From: Devosia sp.
GTDB taxonomy: Bacteria; Pseudomonadota; Alphaproteobacteria; Rhizobiales; Devosiaceae
Direction of reading: 5' to 3'
Assembly (NCBI RefSeq): GCF_028290435.1
Contig: NZ_JAQGJV010000025.1
Span: forward strand, 1-64,000
Length of the DNA: 64,000 nucleotides
Below, in pieces: positions 8,884 through 18,210 of the stretch (position 1 is its first letter; each line of letters begins with the position of its first letter). The translations under genes were made by a program, and so were the position numbers. A model generated the notes under the pieces. That model had not been told where the DNA came from and searched no databases. It saw nothing but the letters and a program-made list of their open reading frames with translations.

Positions 8884-10956
8884 CTAGATGAGGCCGATGG
8901 AAGTGATGGTCAGATCGATCGCCTTGATGGCGATGAAGGGCACGATGACGCCGCCGAGCCCGTAGATCAGCAGGTTGCGACCGAGCAATGCCCCGGCCCC
9001 GACCGGGCGATATTTGACCCCGCGCAGCGACAGTGGGATCAGCGCCACGATGATCAGCGCATTGAAGATGATGGCCGACAGGATCGCGCTCTGCGGGCTG
9101 TGCAGGCCCATGACATTGAGGCTCGACAGCTGCGGATAAAAGGCCAGGAACATCGCCGGGATGATGGCAAAATACTTGGCGATGTCGTTGGCGATCGAGA
9201 ACGTCGTCAGCGCGCCGCGCGTCATCAGCAACTGCTTGCCGATACCGACGATTTCGATGAGCTTGGTCGGATCGCTGTCGAGATCGACCATATTGCCCGC
9301 TTCGCGCGCCGCCACGGTGCCGGTATTCATCGCCACCCCGACATCGGCCTGCGCCAGAGCTGGCGCATCATTAGTACCGTCGCCGCACATGGCGACGAGC
9401 TTGCCCTTGGCCTGTTCCTCGCGGATCAGCGCCAGCTTGTTCTCGGGCGTCGCCTGGGCCAGGAAATCGTCCACCCCAGCTTCGGCGGCGATCGCTGCGG
9501 CGGTCATCGGATTGTCGCCGGTGATCATCACCGTGCGGATGCCCATGCGACGCAGTTCGGCGAAGCGCTCCTTGATGCCGCCCTTGACGATGTCCTTGAG
9601 GTGGACGACGCCCAGCAGCTTGCCGTCCCGCACCACGGCCAGCGGCGTGCCGCCCGACTTGGCGATCTGGTCGGCAATCGCCTGCAGATCGGCAATAGTC
9701 TGGCTGGAGGCCTTTGGGCTGGCGCCGGCGGAGGTCGACAGATTGACATAGGCCAGCACGGCATCGACCGCGCCCTTGCGGATCGAGGAGCCCTCAAGAT
9801 CGACGCCGCTCATCCGTGTCTGGGCGGTGAAGGGCACGAAGGTGGCGTGCAAGCTCGCCATGTCGCGCTCACGGATGCCGTATTTTTCCTTGGCCAGCAC
9901 CACGATGGACCGCCCTTCCGGAGTCTCATCGGCAAGCGAGGCGAGCTGGGCGGCATCGGCCAGCTCCTGCTCGGTCACGCCCTTGACGGGGCGGAACTCG
10001 CTGGCCTGTCGGTTGCCCAGCGTGATCGTGCCGGTCTTGTCGAGCAGCAGCGTATCGACGTCGCCGGCGGCCTCCACCGCGCGACCCGACATGGCCAGCA
10101 CGTTGAAGCGGACCAGGCGATCCATGCCCGCAATGCCGATGGCCGAGAGCAGCGCGCCGATCGTGGTAGGGATCAGCGTCACGAACAAAGCCACCAGCAC
10201 GATCACCGGGACGGCACCGCCCGCATAGCTGACAAAGAACGGAATGGTGACCGTCGCCAGCACGAAGATCAGCGTGAGACCGGCCAAGAGGATATTGAGC
10301 GCGATCTCATTGGGCGTCTTCTGGCGCTCGGCGCCTTCGACCAGCGCAATCATCCGGTCGATGAAGGTCGAGCCGGCGGCGGCGGTGATGCGCACCTTGA
10401 TCCAGTCGGAGAGCACCTGCGTGCCACCCGTCACCGCCGAGCGATCGCCACCCGATTCACGGATAACCGGGGCGGACTCGCCCGTAATGGCGGCTTCATT
10501 GACCGAGGCCACGCCTTCGATGACTTCACCATCCGATGGGATGATATCGCCAGCCTCCACGATGACGACATCGCCGACCTTGAGGCTATTGCCGGGCACC
10601 AGCCGGAACTTGGTGCGATCGTCCCCCGACAGTAGCTTGGCCTCAGTCTCGGTGCGGGTCCGACGCAGAGATTCGGCCTGCGCCTTGCCGCGCCCCTCGG
10701 CAACCGCCTCGGCGAAGTTGGCAAACAGGACGGTGAACCATAGCCAGATCGTCAGTTGGAACGAAAAGGCGAGGTTTTCGCCCCCCGTCACCAGATCCTT
10801 GACCAGCAGAACTGTCGTCAAAGCGGAAACGACGGCGACGACGAACATGACCGGGCTTTTGATCAGCGTGCGCGGATCGAGCTTCGTGAAGGCGCCGCCC
10901 AGGGCGGGGACGAGAATGCGAGTGTCCAGAATGCTCGTTGATTTGGACTGGCTCAT
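8884..10956 (-). CDS. kdpB: K+-transporting P-type ATPase subunit KdpB
   Basis: A 690-residue P1A-type ATPase, close to the usual 680. The phosphorylated aspartate is D306 in [11 protein letters not shown]. The actuator domain has the TGES motif ([11 protein letters not shown]), the nucleotide-binding domain has [11 protein letters not shown], and the hinge has [14 protein letters not shown] and [16 protein letters not shown]. It supplies ATP hydrolysis for high-affinity K+ uptake through KdpA. The gene lies 131 bases after kdpA. Confidence 0.97.
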   Translation of the reverse strand: MSQSKSTSILDTRILVPALGGAFTKLDPRTLIKSPVMFVVAVVSALTTVLLVKDLVTGGENLAFSFQLTIWLWFTVLFANFAEAVAEGRGKAQAESLRRTRTETEAKLLSGDDRTKFRLVPGNSLKVGDVVIVEAGDIIPSDGEVIEGVASVNEAAITGESAPVIRESGGDRSAVTGGTQVLSDWIKVRITAAAGSTFIDRMIALVEGAERQKTPNEIALNILLAGLTLIFVLATVTIPFFVSYAGGAVPVIVLVALFVTLIPTTIGALLSAIGIAGMDRLVRFNVLAMSGRAVEAAGDVDTLLLDKTGTITLGNRQASEFRPVKGVTEQELADAAQLASLADETPEGRSIVVLAKEKYGIRERDMASLHATFVPFTAQTRMSGVDLEGSSIRKGAVDAVLAYVNLSTSAGASPKASSQTIADLQAIADQIAKSGGTPLAVVRDGKLLGVVHLKDIVKGGIKERFAELRRMGIRTVMITGDNPMTAAAIAAEAGVDDFLAQATPENKLALIREEQAKGKLVAMCGDGTNDAPALAQADVGVAMNTGTVAAREAGNMVDLDSDPTKLIEIVGIGKQLLMTRGALTTFSIANDIAKYFAIIPAMFLAFYPQLSSLNVMGLHSPQSAILSAIIFNALIIVALIPLSLRGVKYRPVGAGALLGRNLLIYGLGGVIVPFIAIKAIDLTITSIGLI

Positions 10957-11087
10957 GGATGACTCCAGCGTGGTGACTGCGGAACGATCGGTCAGATCGC
11001 CGCGAACAATTGGGACAAAAGAACTGCAAGCACCGGTTCGGCCTGCCCCCGCGCCGGATAACCGGCGCGGAATTGATGAGAGATGGC

Positions 11088-12791
11088 CTAGAAGGTCTGC
11101 CCCGCCAGCATGGCCAGGTGCTCGACGATCGGCCCGAGCGCCAGCGCCGGGAAGAAGGTCAGCCCGCCAACGATGACGATCACGCCCAGCAGCAGCCCGA
11201 CGAACAGGGTTCCATCGGTCGGCAGCGTGCCACCCGAGGCAGGGACCGTCTTCTTGCCCGCCAGGGAGCCGGCGATGGCCAATGCCGGGATGATGACGAG
11301 GAACCGCCCCATCAGCATGGCGATGCCGATAGTGATATTGTACCAGGGCGTGTTGCCAGACAGCCCGCCAAAGGCCGAGCCATTATTGGCCGTGGCGGAC
11401 GTATAGGCGTAGAGGATTTCCGAGAAGCCGTGCGGTCCGGGATTCCATATCGAAGACACGCCTGCCGGCAACACCGTCGCCAGGGCGCTGAACCCGAGCA
11501 TCGCCAATGGCAGGCAAAGGACGCCAAGCATCGCCATCTTGACCTCCTTGGCCTCGATCTTCTTGCCCAGATATTCGGGCGTGCGGCCGACCATCAGGCC
11601 CGCCACGAAGATGGCAATCACCACGAACAGGATGATGCCGTAGAAGCCCGCGCCGACGCCGCCGATGATGATTTCGCCGAGCATCATGTTGATCATCGGG
11701 ATCATGCCGCCGAGCGCCATGAAGCTGTCATGCATGGCATTGACCGCCCCGCACGAGGCCGCCGTGGTGATGACCGCGAACAGCGCCGAAAGCGGAACGC
11801 CGAACCGGACTTCCTTGCCCTCCATGTTGCCGCCTTCGAGACCGAGTGCATGCAGCAGCGGATTGCCCGCAGCTTCGGCCCAGTAGCAGACAGCGACGCC
11901 GACGATGAACAGCACACCCATGGTGGCGAAGATCGTCCAGCCCTGGCGCTGATTGCCGACCATCCGGCCGAACACGTTGGTCAGCGCGGCGCCGATAGCA
12001 AAGATCGACACCATCTGGATCAGGTTCGACAATGCGCCCGGATTTTCAAACGGATGGGCCGAATTGGCATTGAAGAAGCCGCCGCCATTGGTGCCCAGCA
12101 TCTTGATCGCCAGTTGCGAGGCCACCGGCCCGACCGCGATAGTCTGCTGGGCGCCTTCGATCGTCGTGGCGTTGACATAGGCGCCAAGCGTCTGCGGCAC
12201 GCCGAGATAGACATAAACCAGCGTCAATACGATGCAGAGCGGTAGCAAGATGTAAAACGTGGACCGGGTCATATCGACCCAGAAATTGCCCAGTGAGCTA
12301 GCCGACTTGCGCGAGAAGCCGCGGATCACCGCCAGCGCGATGGCCATGCCGGTCGCGGCCGAAACGAAGTTCTGCACCGTCAGGCCCGCCATCTGGGTCA
12401 GATAGCTCATGGTGGATTCCCCACCATAGTTCTGCCAGTTGGTATTGGTGACGAAGCTGGCGGCCGTGTTGAAGGCGAGCTCAGGGCCTACTTCCCCCAT
12501 GCCGGCCGGATTGAACGGCAACGCGCCCTGGAAGCGCTGCAAGCCATAGAGCACAAGAAATCCAGCAAGATTGAACAGCACCATGGCCACCGCATAGGTG
12601 GTCCAGTGTTGCTCCTCTTTCTCGCTGGTTCCCGAAATGCGGTAAATCAACCGCTCAATGGGGCCGATCACCGGCGACAGCCACGTGCGATCGCCGTTGT
12701 AGACGCGCGTCATGTAGCCGCCGAGCGGTTTGACGAGCAAGATGATGATGCCGCAGAATACGGCAATCTGAATCCATCCGATCAGGGTCAT
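11088..12791 (-). CDS. kdpA: K+-transporting ATPase subunit KdpA
   Basis: A 567-residue, ten-helix membrane protein that forms the K+ pathway. The four selectivity-filter loops are visible as [48 protein letters not shown] and [14 protein letters not shown]. The length matches the family. It starts 18 bases after the kdpF stop, within the minus-strand kdp operon. Confidence 0.97.
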   Translation of the reverse strand: MTLIGWIQIAVFCGIIILLVKPLGGYMTRVYNGDRTWLSPVIGPIERLIYRISGTSEKEEQHWTTYAVAMVLFNLAGFLVLYGLQRFQGALPFNPAGMGEVGPELAFNTAASFVTNTNWQNYGGESTMSYLTQMAGLTVQNFVSAATGMAIALAVIRGFSRKSASSLGNFWVDMTRSTFYILLPLCIVLTLVYVYLGVPQTLGAYVNATTIEGAQQTIAVGPVASQLAIKMLGTNGGGFFNANSAHPFENPGALSNLIQMVSIFAIGAALTNVFGRMVGNQRQGWTIFATMGVLFIVGVAVCYWAEAAGNPLLHALGLEGGNMEGKEVRFGVPLSALFAVITTAASCGAVNAMHDSFMALGGMIPMINMMLGEIIIGGVGAGFYGIILFVVIAIFVAGLMVGRTPEYLGKKIEAKEVKMAMLGVLCLPLAMLGFSALATVLPAGVSSIWNPGPHGFSEILYAYTSATANNGSAFGGLSGNTPWYNITIGIAMLMGRFLVIIPALAIAGSLAGKKTVPASGGTLPTDGTLFVGLLLGVIVIVGGLTFFPALALGPIVEHLAMLAGQTF

Positions 12792-12809
12792 GATTGTGTC
12801 TTTCGGCGC

Positions 12810-12899
12810 TCAGAAGCGCTCAGGTCGAACGAGGGCGTAGACAAGGTAGGCCAGCAGGAACACCGTCACGCCGCCACCCAGAATGTAATCGACAAGCAT
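12810..12899 (-). CDS. kdpF: K+-transporting ATPase subunit KdpF
   Basis: A 29-residue single-helix protein, MLVDYILGGGVTVFLLAYLV then YALVRPERF. The C-terminal Y-A-L-x-x-P-E-x-F signature is characteristic of KdpF, a small peptide that stabilises the Kdp complex in the membrane. A GGAGAG ribosome-binding site lies upstream of the ATG. Position directly before kdpA confirms the call. Confidence 0.9.
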   Translation of the reverse strand: MLVDYILGGGVTVFLLAYLVYALVRPERF

Positions 12900-12913
12900 G
12901 GTCGCTCTCCCGG

Positions 12914-12994
12914 TTACAGCTTGTTGCAGGCTGTGACGTAGCCCAGCGCCAGGGCGAAAAACGCTAGCCCTATGCCCAAAACGATGATGTCCAT
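12914..12994 (-). CDS. Tiny single-helix membrane protein leading the kdp operon
   Basis: An open frame of 26 codons with a strong ribosome-binding site (AAGGAG, 11 bases before the ATG). It codes for a hydrophobic segment, DIIVLGIGLAFFALALGYV, ending in TACNKL. It is 14 bases before kdpF and read in the same direction. It is not KdpF, which is the next gene, but has the same size and topology. Similar leading mini-ORFs are known to me before kdpF in other bacteria, without an assigned role. Helix-helix contact with the Kdp complex or KdpD is a guess. Confidence 0.65.
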   Translation of the reverse strand: MDIIVLGIGLAFFALALGYVTACNKL

Positions 12995-13124
12995 GACCGT
13001 GTGTCTCCTTGTTGCGCCGCAGACGCGGCGTCGCCCCGCCGCCAGTTGGACAGTGAAGGTCGACGCCTCGATTTCGAGTGGAGACTGGACCCGAACCGCA
13101 TAGGAATTCGAGACAGGGCTACTG

Positions 13125-13155
13125 CCTATTTTATAGGAATTTCATATATGAAATT
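13125..13155. promoter_or_regulatory. Two adjacent palindromes upstream of the kdp operon
   Basis: CCTATTTTATAGG (13125-13137, 5-base arms) abuts the perfect 18-base palindrome AATTTCATATATGAAATT (13138-13155). On the minus strand TATAAA could serve as a -10 box, about 135 bases before the first operon ORF. The site is an AT-rich island in GC-rich DNA. It is a candidate KdpE site or promoter core (inference). Confidence 0.5.
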
Positions 13156-13270
13156 GGCCTCGTGGGAGGCCCGACATGACGATGCCCCGCCGTGCCGGGT
13201 TGAGCGGCAAGGTCGGGGCCTCGGTTATTTGCCGGCGTATGCAGCAACCGGCAAAACTGCAGAGTCGGGG

Positions 13271-13546
13271 CTAGAGCGTACGAACCCCTTGCGGCCATTG
13301 CCTCGTCGGAGTCGGCTTGAACAGCGGGTCCATGCTCAACACCGCATCATCGGGAGCGCAGCATACCGCGCCCGGCGCATAGCCACTTTCCGCCACTGCG
13401 AAATGGATAGCCGCCGACCGGTCGAAGAAAATGCCCCCGACCAGTCCCTTCACGTCACACACGACCCAGTGACCTTGCGCGTCCCGACCGATCATGAACC
13501 GGCTGTCGCGCGAGGCAGGAGGTGTGCGCCGAAATGCTTCGCCCAT
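13271..13546 (-). CDS. Conserved hypothetical protein
   Basis: A 91-residue protein with a compact core, SRFMIGRDAQGHWVVCDVKG then LVGGIFFDRSAAIHFAVAES. I recognise this pattern from uncharacterised alphaproteobacterial proteins but know no function. No signal peptide or membrane segment is seen. The start at 13546 (MGEAFRR) follows an AAAGG about ten bases upstream. It lies 37 bases after the small membrane-protein gene on the same strand and may be cotranscribed with it. It ends 276 bases before the kdp operon. Confidence 0.65.
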   Translation of the reverse strand: MGEAFRRTPPASRDSRFMIGRDAQGHWVVCDVKGLVGGIFFDRSAAIHFAVAESGYAPGAVCCAPDDAVLSMDPLFKPTPTRQWPQGVRTL

Positions 13547-13583
13547 AGGAATAGGCCTTTCTGTTGATTCTGATGCCGCACGT

Positions 13584-13799
13584 TCAGGCGAACCAGGCGA
13601 AGGTGCCGACCAGCGCCAGGATAACGACGATGACGGCACCCATCCGCCACAGCGCGCCGGTGTCATCATCATGAGCTGCCGAAAGGACGGCGGCGCGGGG
13701 CTTCGACCTCCGGTTGTCATGCTGCTGGAGCTGAGCTGCACGCATGCGGGCCTGAGCGGCCTCCACGGCGATGTGGCTCATGCCAAAACGGGAATACAT
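13584..13799 (-). CDS. Small C-tail-anchored membrane protein, hypothetical
   Basis: A 71-residue protein with a charged, Gln/Arg-rich N-terminal half and one C-terminal membrane helix (MGAVIVVILALVGTFAWFA). An AAAGGA ribosome-binding site precedes the ATG at 13799. The topology suggests a tail-anchored inner-membrane protein. No family is recognised. The alternative overlapping frame at 13717-13953 has no such features and was not called. Confidence 0.6.
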   Translation of the reverse strand: MYSRFGMSHIAVEAAQARMRAAQLQQHDNRRSKPRAAVLSAAHDDDTGALWRMGAVIVVILALVGTFAWFA

Positions 13800-14071
13800 T
13801 GCTGATCATCCTTTCTACCGATCGTGCCGGGTCGGCGGGCGCGGGGCGCGGCGCATCATGCGTGTTGGCCACTTCGAGCGCGCCGGTTGGTCCCAGGCAC
13901 AGCAGCAAGGTAGAGAGGTCCGCATAGCTTTTCGATTGGAGCCAAACAGTCACGATATAAAAACGTCATAGTAATTTTCAGGGCGGCCATAAATACGCCA
14001 CCTATAGGGGCATTTTTATTTGACTTCTGGCCGTCGCGGCGTCTGTTTCCGCGCCGCTGGAGGTCACCAAC

Positions 14072-14839
14072 ATGCACAAAAATTCACTCGACGATCTTGC
14101 CATTGCCTTGGCGCGGAACCGCGCCTCGGGTACCGTATCCGGGCTGGCCTTCGCCGGCGTCGTGTCGCGGCTGGACGCCGATGAGGTCCAGCTCGCAGCG
14201 CTCGATGCCTATAACAGCGACCTCAAGGGCCATGCCATGGCGGGCACAAATCCGGCCTGCCAGACAATACTGGGGCTGCACGCACCTATCTTTGGCCCCA
14301 TTGCCAGTCGTGACTTCTTCAACGGCCCGGGCCACGTCCACCTGCCACAGGGCACTATCGGCGCCCAATGCGAGCTTGCCTTCACTATCGGCAACAGCTT
14401 CCCCCTCAAGGGCGACGAGATCGATCGTCAGAGCGTAGCGGAGACCATCATTGCCTGCCGGCCGACGATCGGGCTGCTTGGCCGCAGGGCATTCGGCGCG
14501 CCGCATAGCGATATCGTTGCCATCGCGGATTTCGGCCTGCAGGTCGCCACCATTTGCGGACCGGCCATCCGCGTCGATTGGGACGGCCTGGATCAGGTCC
14601 AGATGACCGCCCGCATCAACGGCGAGAGCGTGGTCACCGCCAAGGGCAGCGCCATTCTGGGCCACCCGCTCGAAGCGGTGGCGCTGCTGGCGCGCGAACT
14701 GGCCGGCCAAGGCAAGCAGATCAATGCCGGCGAAGTGGTAACCACCGGTTCATGGTCGCCGATCCTGCAGGTGCTGCCCGGGCAGACCCTGTCGGTCGAG
14801 TTCGAGACCATCGGCAAAGTGTCCTGCACATTCGACTGA
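14072..14839 (+). CDS. 2-keto-4-pentenoate hydratase / fumarylacetoacetase-type hydratase (MhpD-like)
   Basis: A 255-residue protein of the MhpD/FAH superfamily, which hydrates 2-hydroxypentadienoates or decarboxylates related 2-keto acids. Family segments are GIGAQCELAF-like (TIGAQCELAFTIG), the DIVAIADFG region and KGSAILGHPLEAVALLA near the C-terminus. A GGAGG site lies 9 bases before the ATG. The gene stands alone and no aromatic meta-cleavage genes are nearby, so the physiological substrate is not indicated. Confidence 0.75.
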   Translation: MHKNSLDDLAIALARNRASGTVSGLAFAGVVSRLDADEVQLAALDAYNSDLKGHAMAGTNPACQTILGLHAPIFGPIASRDFFNGPGHVHLPQGTIGAQCELAFTIGNSFPLKGDEIDRQSVAETIIACRPTIGLLGRRAFGAPHSDIVAIADFGLQVATICGPAIRVDWDGLDQVQMTARINGESVVTAKGSAILGHPLEAVALLARELAGQGKQINAGEVVTTGSWSPILQVLPGQTLSVEFETIGKVSCTFD

Positions 14840-15012
14840 GGCGTCATGGAACCGCCGCAGTGAGACGGTTAGTCACATCCGGCTTGAGGGCGGCAATTTA
14901 GTAAAATTGTCGAAATATTTAGGATTTGAACGCTCTTTCCTAAACTTGGGATCGCGTTCGATCTGCGTCTAGGCCGCCCCCCTGCCCCTTATGTCAGTGC
15001 AAGGATTTGCCA

Positions 15013-15501
15013 GTGTCCGTTTTGTCGTTTTCCAGATCAGCCGTCGCGCCAGTCCTCGCCATTGCTCTTGCCACGACGCTGGCCGCCTGCAGTATGGGCG
15101 GCGGTGGCGCCAGCACCAGCATGGCGCTGGCATCGGGTCTGTCGGCCCGCATGGATCAGCCCAATACTTCGCTCGACCGCGCCCAGGCCGTCGGCATGGT
15201 CAATGCCTACCGCGCCACCCAGGGCGTGCCGGCCCTCACGCCCGATAGCGGCCTCGATGGCACGGCCCAGGCGCTGGTCAACCAATATGCCTCGACCGGC
15301 ATCGCGCCCAAGACGCCCGGTGGCGTTACCATGAAACTGAGCGCGGGCTACGCCACCTTTGCCGAGACCTTTTCGGGCTGGCGCAACAATCCAGCCGATG
15401 CTGCGGGCATGACGGCCAATGCCACCAAGGCCGGCGTCGCCGCCGCCTTCAACGCCGACAGCAGCTACGGCGTTTACTGGGTGCTCGTCCTTGGCAACTG
15501 A
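15013..15501 (+). CDS. CAP (SCP-like) domain lipoprotein
   Basis: A 162-residue lipoprotein if started at the GTG at 15013, which has AAGGA eight bases upstream; a TTG at 15007 is also in frame. The signal peptide ends in the lipobox LAAC (Cys26). The mature part shows CAP-domain features: MVNAYRATQGVPALTPD, KLSAGYATFAETF, NPADAAGMTANATKAGVAAA and the end SYGVYWVLVLGN. CAP proteins are extracytoplasmic; function in bacteria is mostly unknown. Its last codons overlap the tusA start. Confidence 0.75.
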   Translation: MSVLSFSRSAVAPVLAIALATTLAACSMGGGGASTSMALASGLSARMDQPNTSLDRAQAVGMVNAYRATQGVPALTPDSGLDGTAQALVNQYASTGIAPKTPGGVTMKLSAGYATFAETFSGWRNNPADAAGMTANATKAGVAAAFNADSSYGVYWVLVLGN

Positions 15502-15721
15502 GCCGGACCTGGTCGACGCACGCGGGCTCAAATGCCCGCTGCCGGTCCTCAAGATGGAAAAGCGCCTTGAGACACTGGAAGCCGGCGCCACCCTCGTGGT
15601 GCTGGCCACGGACCCGATTGCCCGGATCGATATTCCGCTCTATTGCCGCCAAAACGGCCATGCCTGCGCCATGACGCAGGACGGCGAGGTCATGCGCTTC
15701 GACATTGTCAAAGCAGCCTAA
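15491..15721 (+). CDS. TusA/SirA-family sulfurtransferase
   Basis: A 76-residue protein with the TusA signature DLVDARGLKCPLPVLKMEKR; the cysteine of CPxP carries the persulfide sulfur. The usual length is about 75-80 residues, which supports the TTG start at 15491; no ATG or GTG exists upstream in this frame within range. It overlaps the preceding lipoprotein gene by 11 bases and converges on the carboxypeptidase gene (4-base overlap at the 3' ends). It may act in tRNA thiolation or another sulfur-transfer route. Confidence 0.85.
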   Translation: MATEPDLVDARGLKCPLPVLKMEKRLETLEAGATLVVLATDPIARIDIPLYCRQNGHACAMTQDGEVMRFDIVKAA

Positions 15722-16923
15722 TTCGTGAAATTTGGCCGCGGCCGCGGGAATGGCACGCTGCCATCCGCTGACACGCTCGGCCGCAAATCCGCGGTCACAC
15801 CCAACTCTTCGGCGATGGCTACCGGAAAGATCGTCGTATGCGGCGGTCGTGGCCGTGGCAGCAGAACACCAGCCCGCACCCGGCCCAGATTGGTGGCCTG
15901 ATAGGAATTAGCGGCGATCACGTCGTTGAGATAGCTCGGCTGCCCCTTCATTCCCATCGGGAAGGCGGCTTCCTGCGCCTTGACATAGACCGCTGCCTCC
16001 TTGCCGCAGATCTGCGCGCGCATATTGACCGGGGCAACATTGGGGCTGTTGACCAGACCCAATACCGATTGCCCGGTACCCGCTGCGGAACCCGAAAACC
16101 CACGCAACGCCAGTTCGGCCGTCCGCTCATTGCGGTCACGGCCCGACGACGCACCCAGCACGACTGCCAGCAGCCGGCGGCCGTTGCGCTCGATGGTGGC
16201 AACCATATTAAGCCCCGATGCGCACACGAAACCGGTTTTCATACCGGTCGTGCCCGCAAAGCTAGTCAGCAGCTTGTTTTCGGATTCCAGCACCTTGCCG
16301 CCCAATTGCACCGCCTGGGTGCTGAAAATCGGATCATATTGCGGATAAGTCTGGCGGATATAGAGCGCCAGCACCGCGAGGTCCCGCGCCGACATGCGCT
16401 GTTCGGGATCGTCCAGCCCGTTCGGATTGGCGAAATGCGTCGCCGTCAGCCCCATGCGCGCGGCCGCGTCGTTCATCTTGGCGACGAACCCGGCCTCGCT
16501 GCCGCCCACCGTCTCGGCGATCGCCATGGCGACATCGTTGGCCGATTTGACCAGCATCACATAGAGCGCGTCCTTCATGGTCATCGCGCTATCGACCGGC
16601 AGGCCTGACTTGCTGGGCGCCTGGTTGATGGCATGGCGCGACAGCACCACCGGGGTATCCAGCGTGATCGTCCCCTTGGCGATTTCCTCGAAGGCCACAT
16701 AGGCGGTCATCAGCTTGGTCAGCGACGCCGGATGCCAGGGCAGGCCTGCATCGTCGGCATAGAGCACTTCGAGCGTGTCCATATCCACCAGCAGCATCGG
16801 ATTGGCGCGCGCCAGCCCGAGCATCGAGGACGAACTTACGAGCACCGCAAGGGCAAAAACACAAAGCTGTCGGGCAAGCTGCACGAGGAAGAGGCTCCGG
16901 AATAATCGCAGAAATCGGGCCAT
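15718..16923 (-). CDS. D-alanyl-D-alanine carboxypeptidase (PBP5/6-type, S11)
   Basis: A 401-residue serine peptidase that trims the terminal D-Ala of peptidoglycan stem peptides in the periplasm. The three active-site motifs are present: SLTK (Ser67, Lys70), SAN (Ser127-Asn129) and KTG (Lys229-Gly231). A signal peptide ends at LARA-N41. The start at 16923 was chosen because the signal peptide begins there; the frame stays open further upstream without such features. The long C-terminal tail is proline-rich. The PBP5 membrane-anchor helix is not obvious. Confidence 0.92.
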   Translation of the reverse strand: MARFLRLFRSLFLVQLARQLCVFALAVLVSSSSMLGLARANPMLLVDMDTLEVLYADDAGLPWHPASLTKLMTAYVAFEEIAKGTITLDTPVVLSRHAINQAPSKSGLPVDSAMTMKDALYVMLVKSANDVAMAIAETVGGSEAGFVAKMNDAAARMGLTATHFANPNGLDDPEQRMSARDLAVLALYIRQTYPQYDPIFSTQAVQLGGKVLESENKLLTSFAGTTGMKTGFVCASGLNMVATIERNGRRLLAVVLGASSGRDRNERTAELALRGFSGSAAGTGQSVLGLVNSPNVAPVNMRAQICGKEAAVYVKAQEAAFPMGMKGQPSYLNDVIAANSYQATNLGRVRAGVLLPRPRPPHTTIFPVAIAEELGVTADLRPSVSADGSVPFPRPRPNFTN

Positions 16924-17050
16924 CTCATAGCAGCGGTGGCCGCCGATCTCAATGCGGCAGCCCGACGCTGACAGGGTTTTGAACCCTGCTGACACGATTT
17001 GGCGGCCAGCGCGTTTATCCAAGCCGCACCAGATGCAGTGGAGAACCGCC

Positions 17051-17620
17051 ATGACCAAGATCGTCACCATCCTCACACCCGGCTTTGCCGATTGGGAAAC
17101 CGCCCTGCTCAATGCCGCGTGCCGCACCTACTACAAGGTCGATACCCACTTCGCGACCGAGGGCGGCCAAACGGTAACCTCGGCGGGCGGCATGCGCGTC
17201 ACGCCCGACCTTGCCATCGCCGATATCGACCCGGCCCAGCTCGACGCTTTGATCATCTGTGGCGGCGAGGCCTGGGCCAAACCGGGCGCGCCCGATCTGT
17301 CCGACCTGCTGCGCCGCACGCGCGATGCCGGCAAGACCGTCGCCGGCATCTGCGACGGCACGCTAGCGCTGGCCCGCTCTGGCGTGCTCGACGCCGTCAA
17401 CCACACCAGCAATTCCACCGAGAACCTGACCCCGACCGGTTATGCGGGCGCCAGCCACTACCAGGACCAGCCCATGGCGGTCGTTGATGGCAAAGTCGTC
17501 ACCGCGCCCGGAACCGCGCCGGTCAGCTTCATGGCCGGCGTTATGCAGACCCTCGGGCTCAAGGACGACAATCTCAAATTCTATCTCGGGCTGCACGCCG
17601 CCGAGCACCAGGCGGCTTAG
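17051..17620 (+). CDS. DJ-1/PfpI family protein (class I glutamine amidotransferase-like)
   Basis: A 189-residue DJ-1/PfpI protein with the nucleophile-elbow cysteine Cys101 in AGICDGT and the conserved glutamate Glu16 in FADWE. Members act as glyoxalase III or deglycase-like enzymes, chaperones or stress proteins; the exact role is not clear here. A GGAG site precedes the ATG. An inverted repeat follows the stop within 10 bases, and an HxlR regulator lies downstream on the same strand. Confidence 0.82.
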   Translation: MTKIVTILTPGFADWETALLNAACRTYYKVDTHFATEGGQTVTSAGGMRVTPDLAIADIDPAQLDALIICGGEAWAKPGAPDLSDLLRRTRDAGKTVAGICDGTLALARSGVLDAVNHTSNSTENLTPTGYAGASHYQDQPMAVVDGKVVTAPGTAPVSFMAGVMQTLGLKDDNLKFYLGLHAAEHQAA

Positions 17621-17629
17621 CCACCCGAT

Positions 17630-17699
17630 CATTCCCGTGCGGGCACCGCCATCCTGCTTCCGGCCTCCAAGCTCAGGATGGATCGTCCGCACGGGAATG
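17630..17699. repeat. Nested inverted repeat (REP-like element or terminator)
   Basis: A perfect 13-base outer inverted repeat (CATTCCCGTGCGG at 17630-17642, complement at 17687-17699) encloses a perfect 8-base inner repeat (CCATCCTG at 17649-17656, complement at 17674-17681). Folded, this gives a two-tier hairpin of 70 bases starting ten bases after the DJ-1 stop. No T-run follows. It could be a factor-dependent terminator or an interspersed palindrome. Confidence 0.75.
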
Positions 17700-17790
17700 C
17701 CTCCCCAAAGAACATATTTGCCCCCTAGGCACGAATAGGAACCATCACTATATTGATGCCCAAGTTACTCTCGAACCCAAGGCATCGATC

Positions 17791-18207
17791 ATGTCCCTCA
17801 AAGACACTGCCCAGGCGTCCAATTGCACCGCCATGTCCGATGTGCTCAACCGCATCGGCGACAAGTGGAGCGTCATGGTGGTGGGCATCCTGTCGCGCAG
17901 CGGCACCATCCGCTTCAACGAACTCAAGCGCTCGATCAACGGCGTATCACAGCGCATGCTGACGCTGACGTTGCGCAATCTGGAGCGAGATGGCCTCGTC
18001 ACCCGAACCATCTATCCCGAAGTGCCGCCGCGCGTCGAATACGGCCTGACCGAGTTGGGCAAGACCCTGACCGGCCCGATCAACTCGCTCTGGGACTGGT
18101 CGGCCGAACACCATGGCTCGATCATCGACGCCCGCAGCATCTACGACGACCGCCAGACCGCTGTCGCCGCCGAGGCTCCCCGCAAGATTGCTTACGCACG
18201 AGGCTAG
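17791..18207 (+). CDS. HxlR family winged-helix transcriptional regulator
   Basis: A 138-residue HxlR/MarR-like regulator. The family pattern C-x8-9-IGDKWSVMVVGILS begins with Cys12, which in redox- or aldehyde-sensing members is the sensor residue. The recognition region is RFNELKRSINGVSQRMLTLT, then LRNLERDGLVTRTIYPEVPP for the wing. It lies 171 bases after the DJ-1 gene and 3 bases before the acetyltransferase gene, so it is probably an operon partner of the latter and may answer to electrophile stress (inference). Confidence 0.88.
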   Translation: MSLKDTAQASNCTAMSDVLNRIGDKWSVMVVGILSRSGTIRFNELKRSINGVSQRMLTLTLRNLERDGLVTRTIYPEVPPRVEYGLTELGKTLTGPINSLWDWSAEHHGSIIDARSIYDDRQTAVAAEAPRKIAYARG

Positions 18208-18210
18208 GAC

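Noticed and set aside
11088-12994. Riboswitch (for example ydaO or M-box type) before kdp
   Set aside because: No conserved aptamer motif was found in the 280 bases upstream; only palindromes that fit protein binding.
13717-13953. 78-residue minus-strand frame before the small membrane protein
   Set aside because: It overlaps the better supported gene at 13584-13799, has no ribosome-binding site or recognisable domain.
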